Assembly: GCA_008921705.1 (NCBI GenBank)
Contig: VFFE01007836.1
Coordinates: 1,165,602 to 1,229,601, forward strand
Source: Burhinus oedicnemus
Taxonomy: Eukaryota > Chordata > Aves > Charadriiformes > Burhinidae
Length of the DNA stretch: 64,000 nt
Direction: 5' to 3'
The translations under genes were made by a program, and so were the position numbers. This document shows, piece after piece, positions 23,519-37,149 of this stretch (within the stretch, counting starts at the first letter, position 1; each line of letters opens with the position of its first letter). The notes under the pieces were generated by a model, which worked only from the letters and a program-made list of their open reading frames with translations, was not told where the DNA came from and ran no database searches.

Positions 23519-24675
23519 TGTTTTGGGTTTGTGTGGCAGAGTTTTGGTAGCTGGGGGCCTACAGGGGTGGCTTCTGTGTGAAAGCTGCTAGAAGCTTCCC
23601 CCATGTCCAATAGAGCCAATGCCAGTTGGCTCCAAGACGGACCTGCTGCTGGCCAAGGCCGAGCCTATCACCGATGGTGGTAGCACTTCTGGGGTAACAT
23701 ACTTAAGAAAGGGAAAAAAGTTACTGTGCAACACAGCAACTGCAGCTGGAGAGAGAAGTGACAGTATGTGAGAGAAACAACTCTGCAGATGTCAAGGCCA
23801 GTGAAGAAGGAAGGAGAGGAGGTGCTCCAGGCACCAGAGCAGAGATTCCCCTGCAGCCCATGGTGAAGACCATGGTGAGGCAGGCTGTCCCCTGCAGCCC
23901 ATGGAGGTCCACAGTGGAGCAGATATCCACCTGCAGCTCGTGGAGGACTCCATGCCAGAGCAGGTGGATGCCCAAAGGAGGCTGTGACTCCGTGAGAAGC
24001 CCATACTGGAGCAGGCTGCTGGTAGACCTGTGGACCCATGGAGAGAGAGGAGCCCATGGTGGAGCAGTTTTGCTGGCGGGACTTGCGACCCCGTGGGGGA
24101 CCCATGCTGAAGCAGTCTGTTCCTGAAGAATTGTACTCTGTGGAAGTGACCCATGCTGTAGCAGTTTGTGAAGAACTGCAGCCTGTGAGAAGGACTCACA
24201 TTGGAGAAGTTCATGGAGGACTCTCTCCTGTGAGAGGGACCCCATGCTGGAGCAGGGGAAGAGTGTGAGGAGTCCTCCCCCTGAGAAGGAAGGAGTGACA
24301 GAGACAACGTGCGATGAACTGACCACAACCCCCATTCCCCATCCCCTTGCGCCAGCCACTCTGGGGTGTAGGAGGTAGAGAAAATCGTGAGCAAAGCTGA
24401 GCCTGGGAAGAAGGGAGGAATGGGGGGGGAAGGTGTTTTAAAATTTGTTTTTTATTCCTCATCACCCCATTTTGACTTCTAACTGGCAACAAATTGAATT
24501 AATTTCCCCGCGTTGACTCTGTTTTGCCTGTGATGGTACTTGGCGAGTGATCTCCCTGTCCTTATCTCAACCCACGAGCCTTTTGTTATATTTTCTCTCC
24601 CATGTCCAGCTGAGGAGGGGAGTGATAAAGTGGCTTGGTGGGCACCTGGCATCCAGCCAGGGTCAACCCACCACA
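23519..24675 (+). mobile_element. Solo-like ERV LTR (about 1157 bp), + orientation
   Basis: GC-richer block with sharp ends TG...CA (tgttttgggtttgtgtggca ... aacccaccaca). It is flanked by CTGGA (23514-23518) and CTAGA (24676-24680), a 4/5-match candidate 5-bp target duplication. The text closely resembles a multicopy LTR I know from bird genomes (ending in the reverse of TGTGGTGGGTTGACCC). A TATA-like acttaag sits near 23700. A decayed poly(A) region near 24488 (ggcaacaaattgaa) supports + orientation. No primer-binding site or retroviral genes follow it, so it looks like a solo LTR. The subfamily name is not assigned. Confidence 0.8.
23990..24265 (+). repeat. Degenerate tandem units inside the LTR
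   Basis: A motif like acccatgctggagcag recurs roughly every 55-65 bases (examples near 24001, 24051, 24101, 24149, 24197 and 24239), each followed by a CTG-rich arm. This minisatellite-like array makes up the second half of the putative U3. Confidence 0.7.
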
Positions 24676-24699
24676 CTAGATTACCCAGTAGACAGGGGC

Positions 24700-24831
24700 A
24701 TGGACAATCTCTGTGATGTAGAGGAACTCCTATTTCAAGCACTCAAAGCTGAAAAGCTATCCAATGTGAAGGCCTGTACCATCATCTTTCTTCCAAAGAA
24801 GGGAGCCATAGGCAGCACTGGTATGGAATAA
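24700..24831 (+). other. Orphan 43-residue ORF after the LTR
   Basis: ATG at 24700 to TAA at 24829-24831 encodes a hydrophilic then hydrophobic peptide (MDNLCDVEELLFQALKAEKL, then SNVKACTIIFLPKKG). It has protein-like composition. I do not recognise it. It could be a decayed fragment of a mobile element or gene, or chance. No splice sites clearly frame it. Confidence 0.3.
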
Positions 24832-25268
24832 AGCAGATGAAGAGGACTGCCATCTGCTTGAAGAGCCATTCTCTTTTTTTGTTTGTTTGTTTTTTCCTTT
24901 ATACCAGTTGTTTGGGTTTTTTTTCTCGGCTATCGTCTACTACTGATCAGTGCCTCACCGTGTATGTTCCTCCAATTACCTTTTGAGTGAAATGGGAATT
25001 TTATGAAAGAGATTGTGAAGCTTAGCTTACATAGTACCTTGAAAATCTAAGTTGCTTGAATGCCATACAGTCAAACTCATCTAATAACCTGGTGATCTGG
25101 AGTAATTTGGCTCAAGTGGTAAAGTTACAATGACAACTAACACCATAAAACTATCAGCATAAAATAAGAACTGTTTAACAAATATTTACATCATCTAATG
25201 TTTGGGAAGATCTGAGTTTGTTTTATACATAGCATCATTTTGACTGTTTCAATTAAAAGGCAGAGTAC
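24832..25268. other. Presumed 3' part of SPATA1 gene, terminal exon not located
   Basis: The last exon placed for SPATA1 ends at 25269 with a GTACTC donor, so at least one more exon is expected to the left. Nothing in this stretch, or before the LTR, matches the family C-terminus closely enough to call. Confidence 0.4.
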
Positions 25269-28200
25269 CTTAATTTCTATTATGAGTTTCATTTTTGTAT
25301 TATCTAGCTTCCTCCTCAGTTGATCGAGTTCGTGCTGCACTGTAGTAATCTGGATGATTATGTAATTCTGTATGAAACAAAAACAACAACAACAAATCTT
25401 TACATGCAGCATTAGCGCATCTATTCATTCATTGGGTGCTACTTCACCACTCAGAAACAATCCTCTAAACTCTTTCTAAATCCCCTGCTTTCTTCCAGTG
25501 CTTAACGCGTGCTGGGCTGTCTCTGGTCTGTAAGCAGTCTGCTCTCCAAGAGAGGGCAGCTCCCTTCTGCTGCCAGCCCTTCAGCTGGGTGCGGAGGTTC
25601 TTCCACTCCCTATTGCTTTGGGAAGTTAAGATCCAGATCAGATCTCCTGTGTAATAGCACATTGTTTTGCAATTATCTTTCATGGCTACTCCCCATTTAT
25701 AATAAAAAGGCATACTTCAAATATTATTTTTTTTCCTCTCACAGACTTAGCATCACGCTGTCACAGTACATTTATTGATGAGATTGCTACACTCATGTAA
25801 TGTTTAGTGCAGATAAACTCCTGCTTATACAGCACATCGTGTCAGCGGGAGCTGGGGGGTGGGCCTATCTTTGAATCAACCTTTAAAACTAAAATTCTTG
25901 TTTTCAAAATGTAGGTTCTGATACTCAGCTTGTGTAAGTCAGCTGTAGTCCCTTGAAGTCAGTAACACTGAGGGATGGGAGTGTGTACATGCTAATCTCT
26001 TGATGTTACAAGCCTTTAAAAGTGCTAATAAACTGCCAGCTGAAGCAAATGATGCGATAAGGTTGCCCGTACAAGGAGTCATTAAGTGGTATCTGTAGCC
26101 TCTCATCTCTGAGCTCCTGCTGTAAGCTTCTCCCCACCCACTGGTGTAGCTGCCTGCACACAAGGGTCCGAGTCCCAGCTCTGACACCACACAGCTGCAT
26201 AACCCTGCTCAGACCACTGAGAAACCAGGAAAGGTACACAGTCATGCAGGAAAAAAATAGGCAGGGCCATCAGACTAGTGGGAAGCTACTGAGGAATGAC
26301 CCTGTTGTTGGGTTGAGTTACCAGTGTGGACAAAGCTGGTGGAAGAGGTGAAACCAGCGACAGCAGGATCTGTTCCCTGGTGCCCGACTCTTCCCGCTTG
26401 ACTGCTGCCTGCCTGGCCAGGCAAGGCACCTCGCGTAGCACATAGCTTATGAGGGGTGGAGATCATACTAGTCCTTAGCCTAATAGCTCATTAAATCCTG
26501 GCTGTCTTCTGTGTGTGCTAGCCAATAAACAACTGCTCTATGCATGTGAAGTTGTGCATATCCTTCACACAAGGCCTCTTTGTGCCTAGCTGCAGAGACC
26601 TAAAAAACCCTGATATCGCCCCCAAAAGAAGCAATAACATATCTGAACATAGCTAGCAATATAAAGCAATATCAACCATATTAATAGTTTTACATTGTAG
26701 ATATTTATAGTAAGATAGCTCAAATAATACACATTTATGTACAATATACACTCTTCCACCTTTCAGATACAAGAAAGGGACATTTTTTTTCCTAGTCTAG
26801 CTTCAGATTTGCCAACAGACTTGCTTCCATTAACCTATTTAGAAAATTAGCAGATACAACTATTGGGAAGGATGTTTCCCCCTTTTATCTTTTCTCTTTT
26901 TAATTTCTCTCTGAACTTCCCATGATTTGACACCAACAACGTAACATGAGACTCACAGTTGCACAATAGTTCAGGTGCAACCATTCCAACAGCCTCAGAG
27001 ATGTTTCTTATCGTCCAAACACAACTATAATTCATTACCTCTGTATGTGAAATTTGGGATGATGAGAACAGTACATAATTGAACAATTCATTAATCATAC
27101 AGAACAAAAGGGGATTTTGTTACGAGAAGGTATTTGTGCAAACACAAAGCTGAAAGAATCAGACTCAAGCACTTCTTCAGTCTTTTTGAGAAGAACGGGC
27201 TGAAGTAATTCTATACCTCAGATCACTGAGGGATATTTGGCTGTTAAAGCTAGTTTACAAGTCATCAGTTGGTGATGAATTTGTTACTTTAATCTAGATT
27301 TTATATAAAAAAATAGTCTGTGTAAAAAGAGAGATTAAATAACACAAGCAAATACCTTGGAGTTTGTCATATTGTTTGGTCGTTTTCGGCTATTTCTGGC
27401 TTCCAATTGCAAGACTAATTTCTGGTGGTAAAGCTCTAAATCTTGCCGCAGTTTGTTTAAAGTGTCTTCCAGTGAAACTGTAGCTTTCTTAGTTTCAAAG
27501 TACTTCTTTTTCCATTCTTCACGAGCTACACAGGAAAACAATAATACTGTTTGGGCTTCCTCATCTTATCATAAGGTCTACTGAAGACAGTAATGACCAA
27601 CTGATCTCACAAGATTCAGTCGGCAAATACATGCATTAAAACATGGCAGCAGGTTTCTTTAAAAAAAGGAATTTATGAAAATCTTCATTAAATTGACATT
27701 CACTATAAATGCAACTGAATTTTCATAGAATCATAGAATAGTTTGGGTTGGAAGGGACCTTTAAAGGTCATCTAGTCCAACTCCCCTGCAATGAGCACGG
27801 ACATCTTCAACTAGATCAGGTTGCTCAGAGCCCCATCCAACCTGACCTTGACTGTTTCCAAGGACGGGGCATCTACCACCTCTCTGGGCAACCTGTTCCA
27901 GTGTTTCATCACCCTTATTGTAAAAAATGTCTTCCTTATATCTAGTCTAAATCTACCCTCTTTTAGTTTAAAGCCATTACCCCTTGTCCAATCACAACAG
28001 GCCCTGCTAAAAAAGTTTGTCCCCATCTTTCTTATAACCCCCCTTTAAGTAGTGAAAGGCCGCAATAAGGTTTCCCTGGAGCCTTCTCTTCTCCAGGCTG
28101 AAAAACCCCAACTCTCTCAGCCCGTCCTCACAGGAGAGGTTCTCCAGCCCTCTGATCATTTTTGTGGCCCTCCTCTGGACCTGCTCCAAGAGGTCCATGT

Positions 28201-31200
28201 CTTTCCTGTGTTGAGGGACAATCAATGTGCTGAGGGACAATTTTCACACAATCACCTGCAACAAAAAGCTCTATCTGTCCACTGAGATATAACACAAGGT
28301 CCAAACCCAAAATTTCATTCAGCCTGGCTGTTCTGCAGGTTTCAGCTGCACAATAAGTGCTCTAGACCTGTGAAGACTGGTATGCCCCCACATCTTTACT
28401 GTAGCAGAATATTTAGCACTGTAGATTTATGCAAAATCTGAGCTCCGCAGGGCCAGAGATTTTTAACAGCTTAGTTTCATACAGAAGTCCAAAGATTATG
28501 TGAAACAATTATTCACCTTTGCACTTAACTATGATTCCTCCTATGTTGTCAATGTGCTATCAACAGCTGGCACACAGATCTCCCAGTATCTAGTGTGGCA
28601 GTCTTATGCCCACTAAGTCCACCAGTCTGCAAAGTGTCTTCAATCTTTCCTTCTTTCAAGGCATATTTTTGGAAATCCGGAGAACTGCTTCTCAGAAACT
28701 TACCAAAAGGAACCCAGCTGCTGGAGGACTATACGGTATGTAACTGAGAGTGACTGTCAGCATGGCAATCTTAGGAGGATATTAAATACAGACTGGACCG
28801 CTTTTCCTACAGAATACGCTCTTCCCTTCATACCTTGTGAAGAAATACGTTTGCAAATGCACTTACTTGTGAAACTGTACAGGTCTGATAAAAATAATTC
28901 AGAGGTAGAGATGCTTCTTAAAGAACCTGCAGAAGCTGTTTGAATCTTTGTGGAAATAACCCTTATTTTACCTAACTGGAAAACATAATTTAAGACAATG
29001 CAGGAACCATTTAGGGCTTATCTCAGCAGGGTAAATTAGCTTGCCTTGCAGCTCCATGGTGCAAGATTCATTGCTTCAAGTACCTAAGTTTGTTTTTTTT
29101 AAATACAACTTCACCATGTTGCAGAGTGCAGTGTAGCCATGCCCTTGGAGAATAACTGGAAGAATTGGTTTGTCTTCTCCTTTCAACAAAGCTACTAATA
29201 ATAGTTGAGATTCCTAGTGATTTAGCTGTATTTAAGTACAAAGATAATGCTCTCAAAACATCAAAGTGACTAAACCTCATCTCTGTCTAACTGGAATGTG
29301 ACTTAGGGAGGATAGTTTAAGTATAAACTTGAAAATAATTTTACAAAGAAAATTTGGCTGAGATTTCAGTGCGATTTTGACCTTGTTAAAAAACAAGGTT
29401 TGTTAAGCTTGTCACGACAGGCTTGTCACTTCCATGCCATAAGCTGAATACCATTAGATAGAAGGAAGATGATAGGAGGAATTCTATGATTCTATGAAGA
29501 AAAAGTATTCCGCTGGCAATTTGACTGGAAGCCCTATCAACACCATAAAAACCTCTGTAAGCACCAGCTAAAATCAGGTTTAGAACACGTCAGCTGCCCT
29601 GGGCCTCAAACAGTGAAGCAGCGTGCAGTAGCTCTCTGGGCACTATATGTACATGGGACAGCCAGGATGTTTTTAGATTTATAAGACTACCACAAAAAAG
29701 TAGAATATTGCAACCTTGAATCTTTCCAGCATGCTATTATACAGATGAGTCTTCTCCAAGCTATCGGTTAGCAAACTGCTCGCTCTCTGTAATTAAGCTC
29801 ACTGACAATGAGACAAACATTTTCACATTGGTTTCAGTGTCATTTCTCAATCACTCCAAATTCCAAAATAAACTGAAAGTGTACCGTGGTATCTCTTCAA
29901 CTTATTCTGTTCCAGCAGCCCCTTAGCTTTTTTGATCAGTTCTTCCCTAGTTTTTTCCATGTGTCTTCTGTCTTTCTTCATTTGTTGCAATTGTTCTACC
30001 ATCTTGTTTTCTAAATATATTACAGTAATATTTAGCAAGCATCTGGATATTGCAAATAGGAAGAATCAATCAAGATTTTTTTAATGCACCCATCATAAAT
30101 CATGCCAAAACTTCTGTCAGAACAGGCAGTAGAAATTCTTTTATTTTAATAAACTATCTCTAACGTTTCGAAATGGCTGGTGCATTAGAAAAAAGTGAGA
30201 AATGCAGCATGCATCCATGCATTCATACACGCACATAAACAAACAAGTCAACACCCTTTTATATGCTAGACAATGTATCACTAAAACTATATATTCAAGA
30301 TCTATATGTACTGCATATATAGAAAACTCTTGCCACATGAAGCCAAAAAAAGCCTCCAAAAGACTATTTCCTGCTCAAAATACTTGCGATATGAACTGTA
30401 GCAAAATCTTGCCTTAAACTCCAGCTGGTCATAGGCAGGACAGTATCTCAGACTTTCGCTAGTCTGCAACAATAGGTCAATCACTTATCTTCTTACTATC
30501 CTCCTCCTCCACCACAGTGGAGGATCCTCAGCAAAACTACTAAAGGTTTTCTTTGCTACGGTCTCACTTGAGCCAGCAGTACTTCATCTGATCTCCCTCC
30601 TTTTCTCCTTCCATCCCCAAGTCCACAAACTGGGTTTTCTAGCTAGCACTGGGAACCTGCTGTGCTCTATGAACAGCCCATGCAATTATAAAAGCTTGGA
30701 ATTTTCCAACCACAAATTAAAATTTGTAGCAATACTGTGAATGAATGTATGTACAAATTCTTTCATTAAGTAGGTATTTCTGTCTTCATTAACTATTCAG
30801 TCTTGATTAAACGTTCACTCTCCTTCAATTTCTTGGAATCATATACTCACTTGCTGCCTGAATTGCAGGAACTTGAGCTGGATTTACAGAAAGTGCCAGA
30901 AAAGGTGGACTAGGAGGCAAAATATATTCTTTTGGACAAGTATGATTTTGCTTGTTTTTATCTGCCTATAGAGTCAGAAGACACAACTATAAGTACATAA
31001 TTCATAATCCTGAATAGTAAATTAGACATATGCCCTGAAAGTGGCCTGAGTGAACAGGAGGGCTAAATTTGAATTCTGCATATAAGCTTTTTTATGGTGT
31101 TAGCAGTACAAATGATGACTAAATTACAAACAGCTGGACCTCTGCAAATAAAATCAGAACACTAAACACTTACATTGCACAGAACATATGGACAAAAATG

Positions 31201-34200
31201 TAGACTACTGCGAATTGTTCTTGTCCATGTCCATAACCCCACAAGTTAATGACACTCCCACGCAAGACCAGGAATAACAGGCCTTAAAACTGCCATCTGG
31301 CTCATTGCTTATGAAGTCTGGACTGCCAATTTCTAAAATAAAATTTATAATAGCAGATTTTCAATATCATTATTATTTTCATAAGACTCCACTACAATCA
31401 CTTCTGCGCAAGAGCTCACAGGTGACAGTTAATAGTGACAGCTATTATGCTGTATCATTGCATGTGGGTGCTGAGTTTTCCTAAATGTGTTCTTATTCTG
31501 ATATTATGACTATATCATACATAGGCTTTAAAGGATTTTATACTTTTTATCAGAAGTTTTGCTTGGTTTGAGAGAAGACAAATTTATCCCATAGGAAATA
31601 TGAAATTATAAAAATGTCACTGATAAAACCAATAAAATGTTACTGTCAAGAAACTGTAAAAAAAATTCAGCTAACATTCATAAGACTCAGATAGTTATTG
31701 TATAGGCAGTTCCTGTTAAATTATAACCAAAGGTATAACTTTTGATGATTTCATTATTTAGAACTAGAGTTGATTTTTCATTAGCAAACCTGCAGAGTAG
31801 CAGTGCATGAATTAACTTTTCTCAGTTACTTTCAAACCTACATTTGAGTATTTCATATTTCTAATGAGTTACCTGCCTTATAACATTAGACTATTTCTAG
31901 GTGGAGGACTATGTTTATTGCTTCAGATTACTAAGAATATGTTACCTTGAAAAACACACCTGATCATCCAGTTTTTCACCAGGATCAGCTATAGATTTGC
32001 TAGTTCTGTATTGCTGCAAGCTAAAGATAAAATCAAAGAAGCAAGTAAAAATTCATGTAATGAAACAGGTTTTTCCCCATTTTATTTCATTTATTTGAAA
32101 TCTGTAAAACAAGTTTCTAGCTATGAATTAATATTTTAGCAGAATCATTATTTACTAACCTATGTTTTTTGTGTACATATTCTGTGGTTTGGTCTTCCAT
32201 TATTTTAAGAATTCCAGCATCCTGTGTTCTGTCTCTTCTTAGTTTGGTATCTTTTTGGTGGTCATTATTTTCCATGTTTGATAGTTCTGTGACAGGATAG
32301 TGATGATCAAAATATATAAATTACACTCACAAAATTCAAGCTGTTTTGATTGTCAATGCCTGGACTTTCCAACCTGCTGTAGAAATTCAGTGAAGCAATC
32401 CAATAAATAATGTTATCTCTGGAGTTTGGAAATGTGTGAGTAACAGAGAAAATAAATAAAGGAAAAAAAAAAGCTATTTTTGCTTTGAGAATTTCTATCT
32501 AACTAATTCTTGGTAACTCGTACAAGAAACATTATCACAGATAAGGAAATCACTTAATTATTTCACCTTTCCTAAACTAATTCTGTATCTAACAATTTCT
32601 GCCTTTCAGAGCAAAATGTTTTGCATTTAAATGTTAATGAATAAATGTTATCTGCTTTAAAATATATACAATAAATATTTCAAAAGAAAATTACTGACAG
32701 ACGTCACCTTTACTACTACAAAATCCTACATCCTTCACAATTCAAAATAAAGTTATGGAAAAATTTTCATTTATTTATTTACATATATATATTTGTATAC
32801 TAAATGGCCTCATACTTAATATCAGTTAACATGATGATGGAGAGACAAAGCTATTTTTGACAGATTATGATTGGAAACTGAAATTACTGAAAAGTCATCC
32901 ATGAACACTTTTTCTAATACACTCTTCAGACACGTCTCATATTCAAATTTTTGTTTTCTTACTCAAAGTGTGGGATATCCAGAAAATAATTCTAACTGAG
33001 ATCTGTAAGGTGCCCATACCTATGAAAAATTGAATATTGCCTCATTTAATAATGGGGGGTTGGACTAGATGACCTTTAAAGGTCCCTTCCAACCCAACAC
33101 ATTCTATGATTAATAATTACTCATTAAAAATCTGTGATAGAATAAATGTAATCTTTTTTACACTAACTGTAAAATTCTATTCAAATTTTAAGACTTATCT
33201 TTCAAAAGTGTTTCCTCAAAAACAATTTATGTTATAATTTTGATGCTAATAGAGCAATAGTAATTCAAATCCAATTTAAACGCGTCAGTCATTTCTTTCT
33301 TGGTAACCACTAAAAATAAGGAATATTAAGAACATTATATAACCTTTTAGGGACTTAATGTGTAAGTGTCCATTAGATGCTCCATTTTAAAAGATGCAGT
33401 GTTAATAGATATCTTCCAAACAACATTTTCTATGTTGGCACAGAACTATTATCTACTTAATGTCTGCTTCAAACCCCTCCATACTTCTGTATAATTTCAC
33501 CGTACTCTGCTCAAGGAGTTCTCTCACCTCTCAGATTTAGGAATGCCACTGTTCAATAGCATATAAATAAACATTATATGGGAGGGAAGGGGAGGAAACA
33601 CTTCCTCTTCAGCAGTAATGTAGCCATGGATAAGAGGAAAATGAAAACTGAAGTGAATAAATGCTTTCCCTGATATTCTGATAATGCAACTTTTTTCATT
33701 TAAAACTGCTGTTGAATTATGGAATCATTATCCTCCGTCTTTACAGTTGCTGCTTAGTAATTTTTTTTTCATCTAAATAAGATTACACAAATAGATCAAC
33801 TATAGTAAAGTGTTTCCCTATAACAGAACACAGTGATAAAAGACTCATTCAAATTAAAAACTACAGCTCTTTGAAAGATACTATTTTTATTAAAAAAATT
33901 AGAATACTGTTCTGATAGCAATATTCCAACTCACGTTTTAACTATAGTTTTCTTAAAACTTAGCTTTACTCTGCCAACTTTCTAAAAAGCATGCTTTAGC
34001 AAAAAATGACAATGAACAGTTGTACCCTGCCGATATTTAATGTGATTTTGGGGTGTTTGGTTATTCTGGCCTTGTTCATCACTGTGGTTTACATGAAGAG
34101 TAAAAGCAGTTCCTTTGGCTTCATCATTCCACTTAGAAGCGTTACGCTTTTTTTGATCCTGGCTGAGATGATTTTGCTGAGAGGTCTGTAATACTGTATC

Positions 34201-37095
34201 ACTCTTTCCAGGCTCCCAATCTGCAGGATTTGAATGACTTGGTGTGAAGAGAGATCCATTGGATCCATTTTCATCTGCATAATAATTATTAGAAAACAGA
34301 AATACTATTTTATTGTAAATGTTAACAGTAATACTTATTCTTCTCCTCCTTCATCATCCTCCTTCACTACATTGGCTAAACTTACCTTTTTCTCTAAACT
34401 GTATCTGTTTTTCTTGAATCCTACTGTTATGGTCTTGCTTATGTTCTGTGGGCAAAACTGGAACAGGTTCTTTCTCACCCCATTCCACAGGACTGTGCGA
34501 TTCCTGATTTTCTAGCTCATGACTGCTTTGTATGCTTCCTAAAAATTGTTTGCTCTTTTCAGGATTTTGTTGGGGAAAACTGGATAATCTTGATCCATGA
34601 TCAAACCTATTAGCTTCTGCATTAAAGTGATGTCTTTGTTGAGTTGATGATGATAATGGATAAACATCTTCAAAGTATTCCACTCCAGGTAACAAATATA
34701 ATTCAGGATAAAGTGCCTAAAATATGCAGTATATTCATCAGACAGGACAAAAGAGGAAATGTGCAATGTAAAAAGTTTCTGAAAATGATACGTTAAAAGC
34801 TATTCAATACATACATAAGGAGGAGCAAATGACTCCAGTTCCAGTTCTGCTTCTTGCTTTGCTTTCACCTTGGAAGATAAAGAATGGAAGCATAACCAAT
34901 AAAATACATTGTATCAATACTGTTGCGTATCACTTAATTTCTATATTCCGTTATTGTCTTTACATACTACATTTTTTCTTAACCAGCACTATCTTCTGCA
35001 ATGGCCTGATGCGGAAGAAGGAACATAGACTACTATTCTATTTTCTGACATGGCACTGAAACTTTGTCTATTTTTCAAAATCATAATCAGACCCACAAGG
35101 GTACATGGATGTACTGAATAATTTTTTATATCCTTTGCACTTTCTCTTATGGTTCAAAGGACCTGATCCAACAGTCATAGCAGAAGAAAGTCTTAGACTG
35201 TCTTTACCAAAAGTTGCTTCAAGCTGAATCTGGATAGACATGTCAAGTGTCACATAATTTTTGCTATTCACCTGATACAATACTGCAAAATATTTAATGT
35301 ATATAGGAAAAAAAATATTTACTACTCTCCTATGTCTTCTTGTTTGTCTTGATATTCTTTGTGTGATATACACTTCCAGGTTTCAACAGTGATTCTAAAA
35401 ACAAAGTCTAAGATAATCAATGTATATTTGAAAGATGTGCTCCAAGGGGGGGTGGGGTGGAGAAATCTGAACTTACATTTAAATAATGAAATTGAACTAA
35501 ACATGGGGCCAAATTCTGTTCTGAATAATGGCCAGGCAATGCCATCGATTCACTGTTAGAGACACAGGCTATGTGCAAGAAAAGGAAGAGCAAATGAACA
35601 CAATTTTGGTTTATGTTTATTTTTCATTTAAAGACCCTTACTTGCAAGTAGGGTACAGCTCTTAGTACTGCTTACATTGTTACTGTTGTGAAACAGAAGA
35701 CTGGGGGGTGGGGGAAACACTCAACAAATATTTGACCACTGAGATGTAATTCAATGAGGTTACCATGACCCTAAACAACAAATAAACCAGTTATTTGGTT
35801 TATTGCTTTACGCTTTGTTGTAAAGTTAAACACCAAGCAACAGTAAATACCCCAAATTAAAATTATATCTTTGTCACTAAAAATCTTCACTTGTATCCAC
35901 CAGTATCTTTAATTCTCTATTAAAGTAAAATATTTTATTAAATTCCTGACATTCTAAAGGAAGCTGGAAAATTTCTCCATTTATCTCAGAACTATCAGTG
36001 GGGAAGAAAATATACCATCTTACTGATTATGATGCAGTTAAAAACACCTCAGTTCTTTGAAGACCTATGCACATTTTCGGATTCAGACTGTGTCACAGTC
36101 TTTAAGTTTCTCTTCAGATTTTTCCACCTAGTTTTTGCATATTACTTAGTATTTATTCTGCTCTTCTGTGTGGGCAATTTTAGTGATAACCCAGCTACAA
36201 ATGAAATAAAGAACAGCACCAAATTTCCAGCTTGTAATTAATTTCCAAATCCGTGAGAAAAAGAGGTGAAGTGAGAAGTGAAAAGAAGTATTCTATACTT
36301 ATGTACATCACTTTTTGTTTGTGTATTACACAAACAAACTTCCAGTTGGACTGATTTTCAAGTTTTTTTAATCTTTAGCTGTAGTTTGTAAGATACAAAT
36401 ATATATAGAATCAATGTGAGGAACAGTTATGATTCAGAGATGCAGGGTTTTGATTACATAAATCTCAGGCTGTATTACTGGACTAACTAGTGGAACACAA
36501 ATGTACATCCAGAGAAGTTTTCATTCAGATACTGATCTTTAAAGGCTTTTGGGCAGGTCACAGCAAGAACCATTAGAGGAACTCTGACTTACTCAGCTTC
36601 CATTGCAAATTCTTCAAGTGCCATATTCCCAACCATGTACTGGTAATAATGACCTTAGGGGGATTTTTTTTAATGCACCCAGATTTGTCATATTTAATCC
36701 ATTGATTTATCAAAACTAGCATCTTTTCACTGGATGGCAACTAATTACATCTGATACTTTAAAGGATGTCTCTAATACACGTGTCCAGCTGTGCCTTTGT
36801 ATTTGGAGAAGTAGATATGCTATGACAAGAGCTTATGCTCCAGCATGTTTACAAAGGCTAACAATGCTCCTAAAGTTATCTCTGTTTTCTTGTGATATTA
36901 TCTAATCTGCAGGAACGAAATCTGTGGTTTACATTATAAAGCAGAAAACCACCAAAGAAAAACAAATATTAACTTACCACTGCTAGTTTTTTCCCAATGC
37001 ATTTTAAAAATTTGAATTTATCTGCAGCTGCAACTCCACCCAGGTACTCTCCAAGCTTCTCCCGTAGCACTCTTAATGTGATGTGAGGAGACACC
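25269..37095 (-). CDS. SPATA1: Spermatogenesis-associated protein 1 (SPATA1), ten internal exons
   Basis: Testis-expressed coiled-coil protein, linked to sperm head shape in mammals; molecular role unclear. Exons in 5'-3' order on the minus strand: 37095-36978, 34868-34815, 34716-34386, 34274-34026, 32286-32160, 32020-31960, 30965-30851, 30010-29885, 27525-27356, 25349-25269. They join in one frame for 477 codons. Diagnostic parts are [19 protein letters not shown] with [29 protein letters not shown], then a variable acidic middle. The conserved coiled-coil end has [33 protein letters not shown] and [19 protein letters not shown]. About 50 N-terminal residues and the last residues after the exon at 25269 were not found. 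No stop or frameshift interrupts the visible exons, so the gene looks functional. It converges on CTBS, as in human. Confidence 0.93.
25350..27355. other. SPATA1 intron, nothing coding seen
   Basis: Intron between the exons at 25269-25349 and 27356-27525. I saw no recognisable mobile element. Confidence 0.5.
27723..28215 (-). mobile_element. CR1 LINE 3' fragment
   Basis: Begins with the inverted CR1 3' terminal repeat (tcatagaatcatagaata) followed by the inverted gtttgggttggaagggacct block. Read on the minus strand it encodes the end of the CR1 reverse-transcriptase ORF ([20 protein letters not shown], then RNGFK-like and [14 protein letters not shown]), broken by frame changes. 5'-truncated, inside a SPATA1 intron. 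Confidence 0.93.
29476..29500 (+). mobile_element. Residual CR1 3' terminal repeat
   Basis: Only the terminal direct octamers (attctatgattctatga) can be recognised. Probably the last bases of a severely truncated CR1. Confidence 0.5.
33053..33113 (+). mobile_element. Short CR1 3' tail
   Basis: Contains ggttggactagatgacctt, the ggtcccttccaaccc hairpin arm and a single attctatgatt end. 5'-truncated, about 60 bp, inside a SPATA1 intron. Confidence 0.9.
34869..36977. other. SPATA1 intron, nothing coding seen
   Basis: AT-rich intron between the exons at 34815-34868 and 36978-37095. I saw no clear mobile element. Confidence 0.5.
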
Positions 37096-37149
37096 CTAGA
37101 ATGTTGTTATTCATTAATACATCTATAAGATCAAATAATGATGGCTAGT

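Noticed and set aside
23668..24394. Several long open frames on both strands within the LTR
   Set aside because: They lie in the repetitive, GC-richer LTR, overlap each other in different frames and match no protein.
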